DNA of 64,000 nucleotides. It comes from Maratus speciosus. Its lineage: Eukaryota > Arthropoda > Arachnida > Araneae > Salticidae. Within the stretch, counting starts at the first letter, position 1; every line of letters begins with the position of its first letter. A program made the position numbers and the translations under genes. Below the pieces are notes generated by a model, which was given only the letters and a program-made list of their open reading frames with translations, did no database searches and had not been told where the DNA came from. Location of the stretch: positions 153,371,915 to 153,435,914 of the forward strand of contig OZ010791.1 of NCBI GenBank assembly GCA_963932465.1. Direction: 5' to 3'. Of the stretch, positions 11,452 through 24,292 are shown piece by piece.

Positions 11452-13378
11452 TATATATCAAAATCTCTGAAAGTTGGCAGCAAAAATTTTATTTTTATAC
11501 AACCTTATGTAAACAACTGTAGTCCTTAAAAAAAACCAGTGAGCAAGTGTCGAATTCGAGCAGTTATGTATAATCTATGGGTAAGTTCGAAAATGTACCA
11601 TAAACAATACGTTGCACAAGTTTTATCTTGTCATACAACATTACAATTGATTTTTTTATTTCTCAGTACAAATTTTTAAATCGTACCAAAACGACAGAAG
11701 AAAAACTGAGATCAGTAATAGAAGAATAAGTTCCAAATTTACTTTGACCTTCACTCTCTGAATGCCATAGAAAATATTACTTAAAAAAATACATTTTTGG
11801 TGAATGTAACGTCTTTTGTCTGTTGCTGTGTTCGATTTAAACACTCGCTTCTGAAATTTGAATTCATTTTGTATTCTCGATGCTGGAATTTAATTCTCCT
11901 CATGATTTATTGTCTATATCAATTTAACCTATCAGAGAGACTGAAATTTCAAGCAGTGAATCTCCACAAATCATAGTTCTTCTTTTATTTCCCAATCAAA
12001 TTATATTGTATTGACAGATTATTCTGTCAGTTTGGATAAGTTGAAACCAGCTTACGTTGAAAGTCCTATTTTTATTGTTTTTTACTTATTTTTTCTATTT
12101 CTTGTCATTATGCACGTGATGATGTATTAAAAGTACAAAAAAGAAAAAAAAAAGAATAAGAAGAGCTTTGTTCTTTTGCAGTATTGATACAAGAAAATTG
12201 ATCGAAAATTACAGGTGCCTGTAGTAAAAATGAAAGATAAAAAAAGAAAAGAAAAAAAAAGAAGATGAATATAAGAATTAAGATTTCTAGTTTAATGAAC
12301 ATGTTATTTATTTACAAAAAATAATTTTCGCTATCAGATTACATGAAAAGAAATAGTTATTATTAGTGTTCGACCGAAACCGAATTTCGGTTATCTTTCT
12401 TGTTTTGGTCGATATACATATGTTTATAATAAGGAGCGGCGCTAGCGCTTTACTGGAAGTTTGTTTCGTTTTAGCGTGAAATGTTCGCTGAAAGTTACTG
12501 CACAAGGAAGACTTAAAATGAACAAGTTCATCTTTAGAATTTTACCAATTTGTTCATATATTTGTGATTTCATCTTTATTACACAAGGAAGATGAGATAG
12601 AGTCTTTAAAGACCTGATTTATTTTTCCTTTTTTAGTACATATTTTTCTTAAATCAGGCCCAACTGGATTGAGAAAAGTCAGCCGTCACAAATCCCTTCA
12701 AAAAACGCTCTTCCGAGCAACGAAGTTTATTGCTAACAAGGTAACAAGTCAGGGTGAAAAAAAAGCCACGAGACATCATCTGTCCCGCGTATAAAAGGAC
12801 GTAATTTACATTATTCCCAGCACAGGGCACTAATGTTAAAAAAGGAGGAAACTTTAATGTTATTGGTCATTTAGCTATTGATTGATGGTCGCCCTCATGA
12901 TGAAATAAGGATTTGGCAAGAGCCCGGCTTTATTAACTACAAATTCCTACAAAAATTAAAATCTGAGCAAATTTAATCTTAAAGATTGTTCAGTTTTGAA
13001 GGGAGAAATGTTAGGCTGGAAAAGAAAGTTATCTGGGGGAAAAAAGCTTTAAGATTTAGAATTAAAGTTGAGAAACACATAGCTGAGAATTTTTAATTTT
13101 AATATTTTGAACTTTACGATTAAATTCGCTATACTGAAAAGTTGTTAAAGTGAATGTTTTTATAATGAAATGGTATTTTCTTTAAAAAAATCCAAATAAT
13201 ACTCATTAAACTGAAAAATTCGTTAAAGTGACATTCTTTGTAATGAGATTCTACTGTACATATAATACCTTTAAAAGCCAAAAGGCATCTAACAAGTTCT
13301 CTTAACAAAATCTGACAAAAATCTCTAGTGTTAAGATGGCATATGTTAACATCGAATAAAATAATGGTACTTTATACA
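11452..13378. other. No gene seen
   Basis: Contains purine-rich A/G runs (12135-12265) and a somewhat GC-richer part at about 12640-12990. The latter includes a TATAAAAG-like word near 12791, but no recognisable coding sequence follows it, so no promoter is called. Confidence 0.35.
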
Positions 13379-13841
13379 ATAGTCCAAGAGCTGCTGAACA
13401 TATTAGGGAAGGTATTTGAGGCACCCTGAAAATTTGTGCAACACTTCTTTTGTAATGCCTGAATACAAAATCGATTGTCTGGGTGAAGGATCGTGGCCCA
13501 AAAACTGTACCAGACACGTGTCAAGTGCCATTTTTGACTACCCAAAAAAGGTATTTGAAACGTGTCTGGCACAGTTTTTGGGCCGACTAAATTGTCTGTC
13601 ATTTTCAAAATATTTTTTTCTAAGTATAAATATTATTCTGTCTCAATCTCAGCGTGCCTCAAATACCTTTTTTGGGTAGTCAAAAAATGGCACTTGACAC
13701 GTGTCTGGCACAGTTTTTGGGCCACGATCCTTCAGCCAGACATTCGATTTTGTATTCAGGCATTACAAAAGAAGTGTTGCACAAATTTTCAGGGTGCCTC
13801 AAATACCTACTCAAAAATGTTCAACAGCTCTCCTACTATAA
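13379..13841. mobile_element. Foldback MITE with ~150-bp arms
   Basis: Outer arms ATAGTCCAAGAGCTGCTGAA and, from the right, ATAGTAGGAGAGCTGTTGAA continue into GGTATTTGAGGCACCCTGAA on both sides. They extend through a long block ending near 13552 (left) and 13655 (right). An inner block carrying ACGTGTCTGGCACAGTTTTT is present in both arms and again in the centre. Open frames here on both strands are mirror images of one another and not genes. Confidence 0.75.
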
Positions 13842-15749
13842 TTATTAATTGATTATACGTATAAAGAAACACATTTCTAACAAACACACATACATATATA
13901 TATATGAGCTCCTGTTTGGAAACTTTATCTTCGAGTTGGCTTTCTGTGCTTCTGATTTCTGAACAAAACTTCTAATTTTCTTATGAAATAAGATGTATAT
14001 CATCAATAACACAGAACGGTTTCTTAATTATACGCGAATTTCATCTAATTAAAAAACGTTTTAGGTAAGCATATACCTCGTTTTACCTTTTATAATAACT
14101 TTTGAAAATGATTATCAGCTGTTTTATTCTGTACTTTTATTCTACATCTCCCTTAGAGCACGTTCAAAACACTTCAAACAAAGATATTCAATCTAAAAAC
14201 TTTTTTTTTTTTTGGGGGGGGGGGGGGCGAGGGAGCAGAAATATGAATCATTGACTATTTAAAAAAAAAAAAAAAAAAACTGGATTGTTACAGAGGCGTG
14301 ACGAAAATTCTTGTGTGGTGATAGTATAAAGAATAGGTTAACAACAAGCAAAATATAAAATGTAAAAATTTGAAGAAACATATTTTTTACATAACTGGAC
14401 TTGATTTCTGTGTCGTTTTTCAAAGATTTTTAACTATTCCCTTCCCCGCACTCTCCCAAAAGATTACAGATTATGATGATGTCTAATAACGAAATAGCTG
14501 GCCAATCAAGATTTTTTATTATTATTATTTACTAAATCATAAAGATTTTACAAACTTTAATTCTCCATCTTACTTCATTTTATTACTGCAAAAATGAGTT
14601 TTCGGGTAATTTGGAAGTATAATAAATCATAACATGTTATGCATTGTGCACATATGCTTTCTGTATACCTAACGTTAATAATAATTTTGCCCTTAATGAC
14701 ATCAGTAAGATATCAATTACTGTTTTCTTGGTACAGTTGGGTGCTTTAGGGAAATGTAAAATAAAGTTCTAAATTTGAGCAACAAACTGAGAACATTCTA
14801 GTTTAAAAAATGCTAATTTTATCTGTTCTCTGGAAACACCAACTCTTTTTACAAGTTTTTCTTTCCTTCTTTTCCTTTAAAATTTTCCTCGATAAAATTT
14901 TATATAAACACTGCATTATCACTATAATCACGTCATCCATCATCTGCATCTCGTCCTTTGCAAAATAACAACGCACTCTGTTTTTAGTATACGCTTAAGA
15001 ATTTTTTTAAACCACTGCGCTGTCTGTTTCTGGGCGGATGTTCCAGGAACAAGTGAAAATAGACAACATTAATCATCAGTTATTTATATTTATGAAAGGG
15101 AGCACTTGTGACCTTTTTCAAGTTATGGAAAGCATGATTGTAATCGGCAGTTATTTTGAATCTAGATTTACTCTGTTATGAAGTTATTCTCTGAAGTTTT
15201 CCTCAGTGTTGAATTCAGACACTTTTCTCCGGGAGAGATTTCTGTGACTCTGGGGGGGATGTCCCCCATGAGCCACCCCCTGAATTCAAAGCTGGTTATC
15301 CGTCATTGAAAGAATTTAGTATATCATATCCTTCTTTAGTAATTACTGTTCTGGTACAGGGAAAAAGGTATGATATTTATGCTATGTTCTACTGTGGCTC
15401 CTCTAAGAGGATATTCAGTTTATAGCTTGTGAAGAATGATCTATTAATTACATCATACAAATTTCGAAGATTCCCCTCCCCCCCTCACACACACACACTA
15501 TTTATCAGAGGTTGTCATACTCGAGTGATTCCCTGTTGTGACGTCACATGTTCTGCAACTATTAATTGTTTAATTTTACACAAAAAAAAGTTGCATGTGA
15601 TACTTACCTTTTGATGTATACTATAAAACCATCGAAATCTTGCATGTTTTTACTCCAAGCTGTTGAAATTCAAATAAAAAAGGAATACCTAAGTAAAAAT
15701 GCACATTTTTTTATGAAACTTAATAATACTGCATGCAATTAATCTTGTT
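13842..15749. other. Spacer with T13-G14 and poly-A runs
   Basis: T13 directly followed by G14 at 14201-14227, poly-A at about 14261-14279, and a short GGGGGGGATGTCCCCC hairpin near 15252. No coding signal recognised. Confidence 0.45.
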
Positions 15750-16485
15750 AGGTGCGTTCGTAATAATATAAATACGTAGCACCTATAGTCGTCTTTCAGT
15801 CCGTCTGTCTGTCCGTCCGTCTGTCCACATATAACAGAGCAAAAACTATCCAACCGAATGGTCTGAAATTTTGAATATATATCTGTTGCAAAATTTTATA
15901 GAGTCATTTCAAATTTTATAAAAATCGGGTGTATAGTTTAATTACAGGGACAAGCAAAAGTTTTCCGTTACATTACGGCCAAGGGGGAAAAAATATGGAA
16001 AGTGCATTTTAATGATGTTACAGCCTTCCGAATGATCTGAAATTTTAAATATATAATTGTTGCAAAGCTTTGTCGAATCATTTCAAATTTTATGAAAATC
16101 GGATGTATAGTTTAATTACAGGGACAGTCAACAGTTTTCCGTTACATTGCGGCCAATGGGAAAAAATTATTGCAAGTGCAGTTTAGTGATGTTACAGCCT
16201 TCCGAATGATCTGAAATTTTAAATATATAATTGTTGCAAAGCTTTGTCGAGTCATTTCAAATTTTATGAAAATCGGATGTATAGTTTAATGACAGGGACA
16301 CTCAAAAGTTTTCCGTTACATTAAGGTCAATGGGAAAAAATTATTTCAAATGCATTTTAATGATGTTACAGCCTTTCGAACAGAATGAAATTGATATGCA
16401 CTTATGAAGTGCACTAAAATATATATTCAGTACAATATGCGGTGCAAAAAATATTTATAAAACTAGTTATAGTACGAACGCACCT
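15750..16485. mobile_element. Element with 175-bp internal tandem units
   Basis: Inverted ends AGGTGCGTTCGTA (15750-15762) and TACGAACGCACCT (16473-16485). After a (GTCC/GTCT)n stretch at about 15800-15828 come three tandem units of about 175 bp, each with an AATGATCTGAAATTTTAAAT-type block (near 15857, 16029, 16204) and a CAAAAGTTTTCCGTTACATT-type block. The first 45 bp reappear at 31535-31577, and a reverse fragment lies at 48618-48741. No target duplication seen. Superfamily unclear. Confidence 0.65.
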
Positions 16486-16861
16486 CATTTGCCACGTTTG
16501 ACGAGCAATTTCCAACTTGTTTTCTTATTAGGTTTCATTTATATGTGATGTCACAACGTGTTAACCAACCCCCCCTTCTTCTGTAAATAATCACATTCCT
16601 TATCGATCAATCATAATACAAAATATACCATAATTGTAGATCATTTCGATTTATTTAGTCTATAATTACAAGTCAAAGCTTTTTATTTAAAATTTTAAAT
16701 CCAAAATCTGTAATTAAAAATATATATATTAGGGATGATAAATTTACCTTAATAATAAGGAAGAAAAAAAATCGATACCCTAACTTTTTTCCCTAGAATA
16801 AAGTATAATTTGCATTATTGAACTGAGTTATCAGAATACCCACAATATCTAGGAAACAATT

Positions 16862-16935
16862 TATGCCAAGAGCGGGGTTCGAACCCAGAATTCCTCTATC
16901 TGGCGCCTTAAACACTTAGCCATCTCCACTTAGCT
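16862..16935 (-). ncRNA. tRNA-like sequence (SINE head or tRNA pseudogene)
   Basis: The minus strand has an A-box-like TGGCTAAGTGTTTAAGG and, about 37 bp on, a B-box-like GGGTTCGAACCCC, with CCAGA/TCTGG pairing between them as an anticodon-like arm. Acceptor-stem pairing is poor, so it is not a functional tRNA by eye. A tRNA-derived SINE head is most likely; its 3' body was not delimited. Confidence 0.5.
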
Positions 16936-18468
16936 CACTATCCCATAGAATTCTGAAATGAAGCCAATTCAAAACTGATTTTCCACTATGTTTAGCGACA
17001 GAACCCCCCCCCCCCCCTCCCTTAAAATGCTTATTGCCCGTGCTCAGATCAACCGAAATCGGTCTTAACCACAGACTTAACAGGTCCACTTTGCGTTTCA
17101 AATTTATAGATAATTCTTTTCATATTAATATTCCTGTAAATTAAGACGCATTTGTGGGTAAGTTCCGAATAATGACTTATAGATACGATGAGTCATTTTA
17201 AATGCAAAATAATTATACAATTCTAACCTGCATAAATCACATGTCCCGATATTATCGCTCAATGACTATTACAAAAATAAATGAAATAAATGCAATCTAG
17301 TTCAGTTTGTATAGCTTTTTATTTAATATCTAAAATTAATTTATGCGTACACATGTTACGGTCTTAGTGTAAATAAAGCAGAATTTATAAGAAAAAGAAG
17401 GGAAATAAAGATTGCAGTAAAATCTTATGACCAATCTTACACTTCTGCATTAAGCACATGTAACGTGTTACAACTTCTGCTTTTCTCCTTTTTTCTTCTC
17501 TAAAACAGAAGTTATCATAAGGAGTTTTGAAACAATTGTGTCTTAAGCTAATGTTTTGAAAAGCGCAAATCATGTTTTGTGCTTTTCAAAATGTTGATTT
17601 TTACCAGGAATTCGTGTTTTATATTGGCTATTGTTATCTTTCTATTAGATTTCCAACTCCTTAAGATTTTTGAATTCTCTTACAAATGTGCATTTTGATT
17701 AAAGAATATAATGGTACAGATGAAGTATACAAATAATAAACTTTTGAGGTTTCTCTTCAATATCAGATCAATCTAACTATCTGGCATTTTAGATGGTTTT
17801 TTTCAAGCGTAATGTCTCTAAAAAAACATCATAAAGCCTTCAAAGTGCTAGTAACCAGAATTCATTTCATAGTCTTATTCAATAAATTTTATCACTTAAA
17901 ATGATTTCATTACAGAGTAATACTAATACTTATGTAATAAATGCAGTTTTTTATTATTTATTTTTAAAGGATTTCAATTAAAGGCACTCTCTAAGATAAA
18001 AATCCAGGGGAAATAGAGCATGATGGAACTAGAGAAGAATCATTTTGGCGAACCGTGTTCCAATTCCATTTATTCCAATTCTTTTTCTCGATTTTATTTC
18101 CTCTTCTGAACTTTTCTATTTTCTAAGTCGTAGTAAGTCCTTTTGTCCTCGCCTTTTGGCCTTATTCTTTTCTAATTGATTCACTCCCATATTAAGATTG
18201 TTTTTCACACAAAAATGGTTTTTCACTTTTGTTTTTCTTTTGGATTTCCGTTTTATTTTACCAAAAGAAGAAAAACAAAAGAAAAAATACAGAAAAACTG
18301 TGTTAATAAAAGCATGAGCTGCTTATTAAAATATAGTTATGGAAGCCAAGATCTTTGTTTAAAAAATGAATAACACAAAAAATGCAAAGAGAAATTCATA
18401 AATTCGTCGGGTTATATGTATAATAATATATATATGTATGTATATAAATTTTTTAATAACTTCTTAAC
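16936..18468. other. No gene seen
   Basis: Contains a C14 run at 17004-17017 and an 18-bp-stem hairpin at about 17551-17593 (TTTTGAAAAGCGCAAA against TTTTGTGCTTTTCAAAA). Otherwise AT-rich. No coding segment identified. Confidence 0.4.
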
Positions 18469-18476
18469 GCGTGCAT

Positions 18477-19849
18477 TAGAGGTCTGCACGGGCCCGGGCT
18501 TGGCCCGAGGCCCGTACCCGGCCCGGCCCGCGGGCCGGGCCGGCGGAATGGAGACGAATTTTCAAACGGGCCGGTCCAGGCCGGCAGAATTAGGACAATT
18601 TTTTCAACGGGCCGGGACGGGCCGACAGACAAAATAAGCGGGCCGGGCCGGGCCGGCAAAAAAATTAATCGGGCCTAACGGCCCGATATAAGAATTTAAG
18701 CGACGCAGATAAAATACGAGCCGTTTTCAATGAATATGATTTTTTCGAGAAGTATAAATGTGTGTCACGAACCGATGCGAGTTTAACAACATCAATACAG
18801 AAATGTAACACGTCCATTGTAGAGATCGGCATCGTACAGTTACAAAATGTCTGATTCCGAGTTTAATTTTTTTTCAGCAGACTCGTGCCGGGACGGAACT
18901 GGTCTTAATCGATCTCAGGATGTGCAGAACAGTCATTGTGTTTTGTAGTATTAATAGTGATAATGAACTTCTCTTAACAGTACCTTTGGAAATATACACT
19001 TAAGGTGGTTCTCATATTCACTGCTCAACAATACGAAGCTTTCAGACACATTTTCTGACAAAATGTTTAACTATAAAGGCATAAAATTGACAGGCCTGCC
19101 TATTGAAGGCATTTGGAAACGAATAGCTTTTTCCATATTTGATAAATTACTTACAGAGATAACAGAGATTCATGTCACGTGACTGTACGTTTTTCTTCTT
19201 TCTTGTGCTATCGTTTCCGGAAATTCGTTTCAAAACGCTAACTTTGACAGCATTTTCAGAAAGATATATTGCTTTTATCTATGAAAAAAAAAAACACATT
19301 TACATAGCTTCTGAATTAGAATACCTGCCAATCTTACGCGTTTCCGATAAGAAAAGAATTCATAAATGTGTCGAAATGTAGCTCCTTTGGATTTGAAAAA
19401 AGCCTTAAAAATGAGAGAAATATTTTCACAAATCTACTTTTTATTAAACAGCCAGCTTCAAAAGTTATCATGTTTTTAATCCTTTATTCTGAACTACATT
19501 AATCTTTTAATGAATCCTTATTTCCATTTTGAAATGTCTGTAGACACAATGACTAAAACACTGTAAGTAATCGTTAATATTTACTATTGTGTGTTTTCTG
19601 TTTTGCAAACATCATAGTAATGTAAAATATACTGTAAAATGTTCCCATAAATATGTATGTAGTATTCATTAAAAGAATCTTAATTGTATGTTGAGAAAAA
19701 ATGGATTTTTTTTTGTAGAAATTGTGTCGGGTCGGGCCGGGCCTGTTTTCACTGATTTTTGTACGGGCCGGGCCGGGCTCAGGCCGAACTTCCAATTTTT
19801 ACTCCGGGCCGGGCCCGGGCCTGGAAATTCCGGCCCGTGCAGACCTCTA
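18477..19849. mobile_element. hAT element with GC-rich subterminal arrays, family 2 copy b
   Basis: Perfect 8-bp duplication GCGTGCAT (18469-18476 and 19850-19857). Ends are TAGAGGTCTGCACGGGC and GCCCGTGCAGACCTCTA. The left ~180 bp and right ~100 bp are packed with GGGCCGGGCCGG-type motifs inside an otherwise AT-rich 1373-bp element. Several short frames occur, but none matches hAT transposase (no BED finger or dimerisation block seen). The perfect duplication suggests younger insertion than copy a. Confidence 0.92.
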
Positions 19850-20079
19850 GCGTGCATAGAACGTAATGAAAAGCACAAATAATGCGACTATCATCATTAG
19901 CTATTTTAAGACTTCCTAAATGGTCTCTTTTTCCAATGCAGAATTTTAAATATTGAAAATTCAATTTAAAAAATCAAAAAACCCGACTGCGTAAAAAACG
20001 AACTAATTAATTATTTCTCATCAATGTGAAACTATTTTTTTATATTACTTACCTATATTTTTTATTTACTTGTATTGAT

Positions 20080-20507
20080 TACTTTTAAGTTGTGTTTAAT
20101 TGTTAGTTCCTATCTATAAACACTGTTTTGATGAGGCCTATAGATGTCTATGAAGGTTAGAGTTGCAGTAAAGATAGAGATCCTACCTATACAACTTCCA
20201 GGTTGCGTAACATTTAAACGGAGCTTCTGACTGTAAAATAGTCAATGAAACATCGTTTTAATTTTGAAAGACCTATCTAAAGATATGCCACTCAATAGGG
20301 TACGTAAAAAAAAATTTCGTGTCTGCCGCCATTTTGAATTTATAAAAACAAAACCTAGCCTATAACCATCGGACGGTTAAGTCGAATCAAGAGAGACCTC
20401 ATTCATTAAAATCCATCCAGCCGTTGGGATGTTTCGAGGGTATAAAGTAATCCACATACCCAGATACGCGTGAAACACATAACCCTTCTTGGCAGTCGGA
20501 TAAAAAG
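20080..20507 (+). mobile_element. LINE 3'-UTR-like remnant
   Basis: The stretch from about 20100 ends GAAACACATAACCCTTCTTG then GCAGTCGGATAAAAAG, followed by (GA)n and (CAG)n. This type of ending, with an upstream AATCCATCCAGCCGTTGGGA block, is one I associate with 3' UTRs of RTE-like LINEs in arthropods (recall, not a search). No reverse-transcriptase frame is joined to it. 5' limit uncertain. Confidence 0.4.
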
Positions 20508-20707
20508 AGAGAGAGAGCAGCAGCAGCAGCATGTTTCATCGTCTCTTCATTTTAAGCTGATGAAGAGGTTTCTTTTATATAACCTTTTAAATAACTGTGT
20601 GATATATTTATTCATATTAATTGTGTTTTTCTTTACTTTAATTCTTAAATAAAATTTCTTGCATTAGGTCATATTATGTTTGTAATTTAAAAAGAACTGA
20701 AATGTTT

Positions 20708-20747
<40 letters not shown>

Positions 20748-21664
20748 TCTTAAAAGAAAACAGGTATCAGGAAATTTTGTATATATATTATTACTTTTTA
20801 TTCTTATTAAAATGTGAAAAAAAAGCTATATTTGACCCTCTCTGATGAAACGATTTTTTCAGATTAGAACTTTTTCAAAAGGATTTTAATGTATTTTCGA
20901 TGGAATTTTTTACGTACAAAATAATAAAAAAATATATAAAATAAGTAAAAAGGTGCTGTAACATAAACACCAACAACTTTTTAAAAAAAGGAAAAAGAAA
21001 AGAAAAAAAGAAAGAAATTGTCTATGTTCTTTAAAAATGTCTCGGGATTGCTTCAAATTACAATTCAAATGTTCTTCATGTAATCATCTCCTTTATATCA
21101 TTTTCATTAGTGATTTTTATTGTTTCGCATTAACTTAAAGGGATCTAAAATACAAAATTCTTGGCAAAAACTCTTCATTTTATTTAAAAGATAACACGAT
21201 ATTTTAAGACAGACTACACAAACCACATATGTTTCTGTCAATTACTACAAGAGAAACATACGAAATGTTTTATTTAACACTATTTTTAGTAACACACTTT
21301 TTGCATGACTTAATTTTCTTTTTTAATTTAGAAACTGTGTTTTCACGGTTTATCCGCGTCTAGAGAACATATCTGAATCTTATACTGTTAATCTAATATT
21401 TTAAGACACAGTAGATTACTGATTATCTGACATACGCACATAACCTGGAGTGTGTCGGATAGTCCAAATCGTCGGACAACGAGTAGGACATACTATCAGG
21501 GTTTTCTAAATGTGAAAATATTAAATTATTTGTAAACATTTTACAAATAAAATGAATAACTATTAACATTTAAAAAAATATTCGAAATAAAAACAAAATA
21601 AATAACAAATACAAATTTTTCACGAAAAATAAAATCTATTAGACATATAATAAGATAAATTTAA
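20508..21664. other. AT-rich spacer with (AT)n microsatellite
   Basis: An (AT)n run occupies about 20709-20744. Around 21420-21500 there are TCTGACAT/GTCGGATAGTCC words like those inside pogo-type MITEs, but no end was found. No gene. Confidence 0.45.
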
Positions 21665-23515
21665 TGGGCGGGGGAGATACATTATTTTCTCTTCACTTTT
21701 ACAGCAGTGTTCTGTATTCTACATTATAACAGCTCTTTCGTTACGTTTTAGTTTTGCTTCTTAAACCATTCAAATATTCAATACGTATATGGAATTGGGT
21801 TAGCATAGAACACATTTTGCATTTACATTGCATTCCAACTTTACACTTTCTCAATCGTAAAATTATTTTTTGTTATTATTATTTATTTTTTTTATGATGT
21901 TGATTTGAATCAATGAAAGGATAGGGGAATACATTTTTTTGCTCTTGCAGCATTGTTCTGTATTCTACATTATAAAAGCTCTTGGCTACGTTTTCGTCTT
22001 GTTTCTTAAGTCATTCGATGTACACTGTAAAAAAAATTCCGCAACGTTCCTGGGAAAAAATGGGCAGCTGAGTTGCCCATTATTTCCAAGAAACATTTCT
22101 TGAAAATGACTGGAACTTTACTGTATATGTTAAAAACTTTCTACAGAAATGCCAGTAAGTTTCCTGCGAAATACCAGGAATATTTCTGTTGACAGCAAAA
22201 CATTACTGACATTTCACAGCATGCGGGATCCGCAGACGATTTTTACATTTCCAGTTGACAATTTTCGCTTTATTATCATTATTTGTTAGAATGAAAAAAT
22301 ATTTTGAAATTGACATCAAAATTATTATTTATAATTTACACGAAAAAATAAATTTTCAGTTAAAATTCAATAAAGTAAATATATATATGATATATTGTTT
22401 CTGAACTTTGCTAAAAATATAAAAATATATAAATGTAAATAATAATTAGAAAAAATATCTAGACATAAAATATTTTGGATTTTCGTCAGTAATTATGTTA
22501 GTTTACAAATTAGATAAAATACATATAAATTTTCATGAAAAAAAAAAAAAAAAAAAAAAAACCTAAACGTAATTGTATATTTTTTCCGAAAAAAAAAATT
22601 CAAATTTGCAGCAATTCAAAGTGTCAAATATATATCAAATTTAAATCAAATTGTAATAAAGTGTTAAAATATAAAATTAATTAAAAAAGAAAAAAAAAAG
22701 TCAGGAGGTAGCATCGAACTCGGGCCGTACGGGTGGCGTGCGAGCTTTCTGCGTCCACACCACGAAAGACACGTTGAAAGCTGCAAACTAATGGGTATTT
22801 GAAACGTATGCTAAACCTCGGGATCTAATTTCTGAAAATCTAAGGCCCATTTGAAGAAATCCTTTCACAAGAATAATTAGAGATAAGAACTCTAAAACAT
22901 ACTTTAAATTAATCAAAATCGGTGAGAATCATGTTTGATGGTCCCCTGGTTAATGGAGATCCAAATAATAGGTGTATTTTTTTTACACGGTCTGCTCGAT
23001 AAACAATCCACAGACAAGTACGAGAGATAATCTCTTAGCGATGTCACAGAGGTATTGTATTTTCATCTGAATTGTCTTGACAATAGAGACGTAAAGGATT
23101 ATGTCGTCTATTGATTTATTTGCATTCCATATTGATTTTTTTTACATTCATTTAAGGAATTCGTTTTCGACACTCGCGCGCGAGCAACGGATTATAGCAA
23201 AAAAATAATTAAATGGCGGCCGCAGCGTTTTGCTGTTTCCAACTTTTGTTCAGGAACGTTTCAGATAAGAAAACCAGAATTTCACAGGAAAGAGCTAAAT
23301 TATTCTGAAAACCTGAGAAAAGGCGAAACGTTCCTGGATTTTACATGGAACGTTACCATTTTTTTTTACAGTGTATGTGGATTTGAGTAGCATAGAATGC
23401 GTTTTTCATTTACATTGCATTCCGACTTGATACTTTCTCAGTCACAAAATTCAGGTGTTTTGGGGGTTTTTTTCCTTTAATGGTGTTAATTTGAATCAAT
23501 GAAAGGATGGGTGGG
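21665..23515 (+). repeat. ~230-250-bp tandem duplication, interrupted
   Basis: A block with TGTTCTGTATTCTACATTAT and later GCATTTACATTGCATTCC is present at 21665-21925. It recurs at about 21926-22020 plus 23374-23495, and a third copy begins near 23496 (GAATCAATGAAAGGAT). The second unit is split by the CACTG element at 22023-23373. Comparing units gives the empty site and shows that TA was duplicated on insertion. Confidence 0.8.
22023..23373. mobile_element. CACTG-ended DNA element, copy I
   Basis: Ends are CACTGTAAAAAAAATTCCGC and ...TTTTTTTTTACAGTG, with TA at 22021-22022 and 23374-23375. 1351 bp. Near-identical to 26445-27950 in inverse orientation. A tRNA-like segment lies inside (minus strand, about 22712-22775). 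No transposase frame. The 5'-CAC start and 2-bp duplication are compatible with CMC/EnSpm-type elements, but the superfamily is inference. Confidence 0.85.
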
Positions 23516-23568
23516 GAAAAGCTATTCTGATTTTAAATTCCTCGCCTTAAATCGGAATATGTCTAGAA

Positions 23569-24292
23569 CAGGGACGGCAAACCTTTTCACATCCACGTGC
23601 CAAATTTTTCCAAAAATATATTTCACGTGATCATGACGTGCCAACAATAAAAAGATTTAATGGATCAAATAATAATGAATCAAAATTACTTAAAATTTTG
23701 TTTTTAGCATGAAAAATATACGAGTAACATTTGATGTTATACTTTAAAAATTCATTTTAAAAATATTATTTCTGTTGTCTCATCTTAGGTGCCAAATAAT
23801 TTATATCAGCTTCGCACTTTGTTAATTTTAAGCGAATTCAAGTTGAATTGAACTAATTCGGCAAGATGCTTTTACTTGAATTTTTAATATTATTTATTTC
23901 CGAAAAGAATGTCTCGCAAAAAAAATTGTCAAAATTGCAAGCGCCAGAATCTACAACTTTTAGTTTCTGTAATTGAATTCGAAGTTTTACCATCGTCATT
24001 TTTGCTTATAATGCTTTTAATCTTTCTTTTGAAATAATTTCCTAATTTTCTCTTATTCTTAAATTTTTGTGAATCAATATCGAGCTAGAATAAGTTTATT
24101 ACATTAAGTTATATTTCAGTTTCTTCAATCTGTATGAGAATGACAACCAACCGAACTAATCGAATTCAGATAAACAGAGACAACATCTAAAAATTCTACT
24201 ATATTTAGATGTAGAATCTGAATCCACGCCGTGCCAAAAATTATCTGCAGCGTGCCAGTTACGGCATGCGTGCCATAGGTTCGCCGTCCCTG
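23569..24292. mobile_element. Non-autonomous hAT element, family 1 copy b
   Basis: Perfect 8-bp duplication GTCTAGAA (23561-23568, 24293-24300). Ends are CAGGGACGGCAAACC and GGTTCGCCGTCCCTG, with a nearby GGCATGCGTGCCATAGGTTC block shared with 690-1489. 724 bp, non-coding. Inserted in the first minisatellite unit. Confidence 0.93.

Noticed and set aside
12780..12840. TATAAAAG word as a Pol II promoter
   Set aside because: No initiator, downstream exon or coding frame could be tied to it.
13302..13852. Five overlapping open frames on both strands as genes
   Set aside because: They are mirror translations of the arms of one foldback element.
15465..15500. C-rich/CA-repeat stretch as a regulatory site
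   Set aside because: Simple (C)n(CA)n low-complexity sequence with no neighbouring gene.
19574..19882. Gly/Pro/Arg-rich frames on both strands as small proteins
   Set aside because: They are translations of GC-rich hAT subterminal repeats; the same happens at 18416-18659 and 9370-9579.
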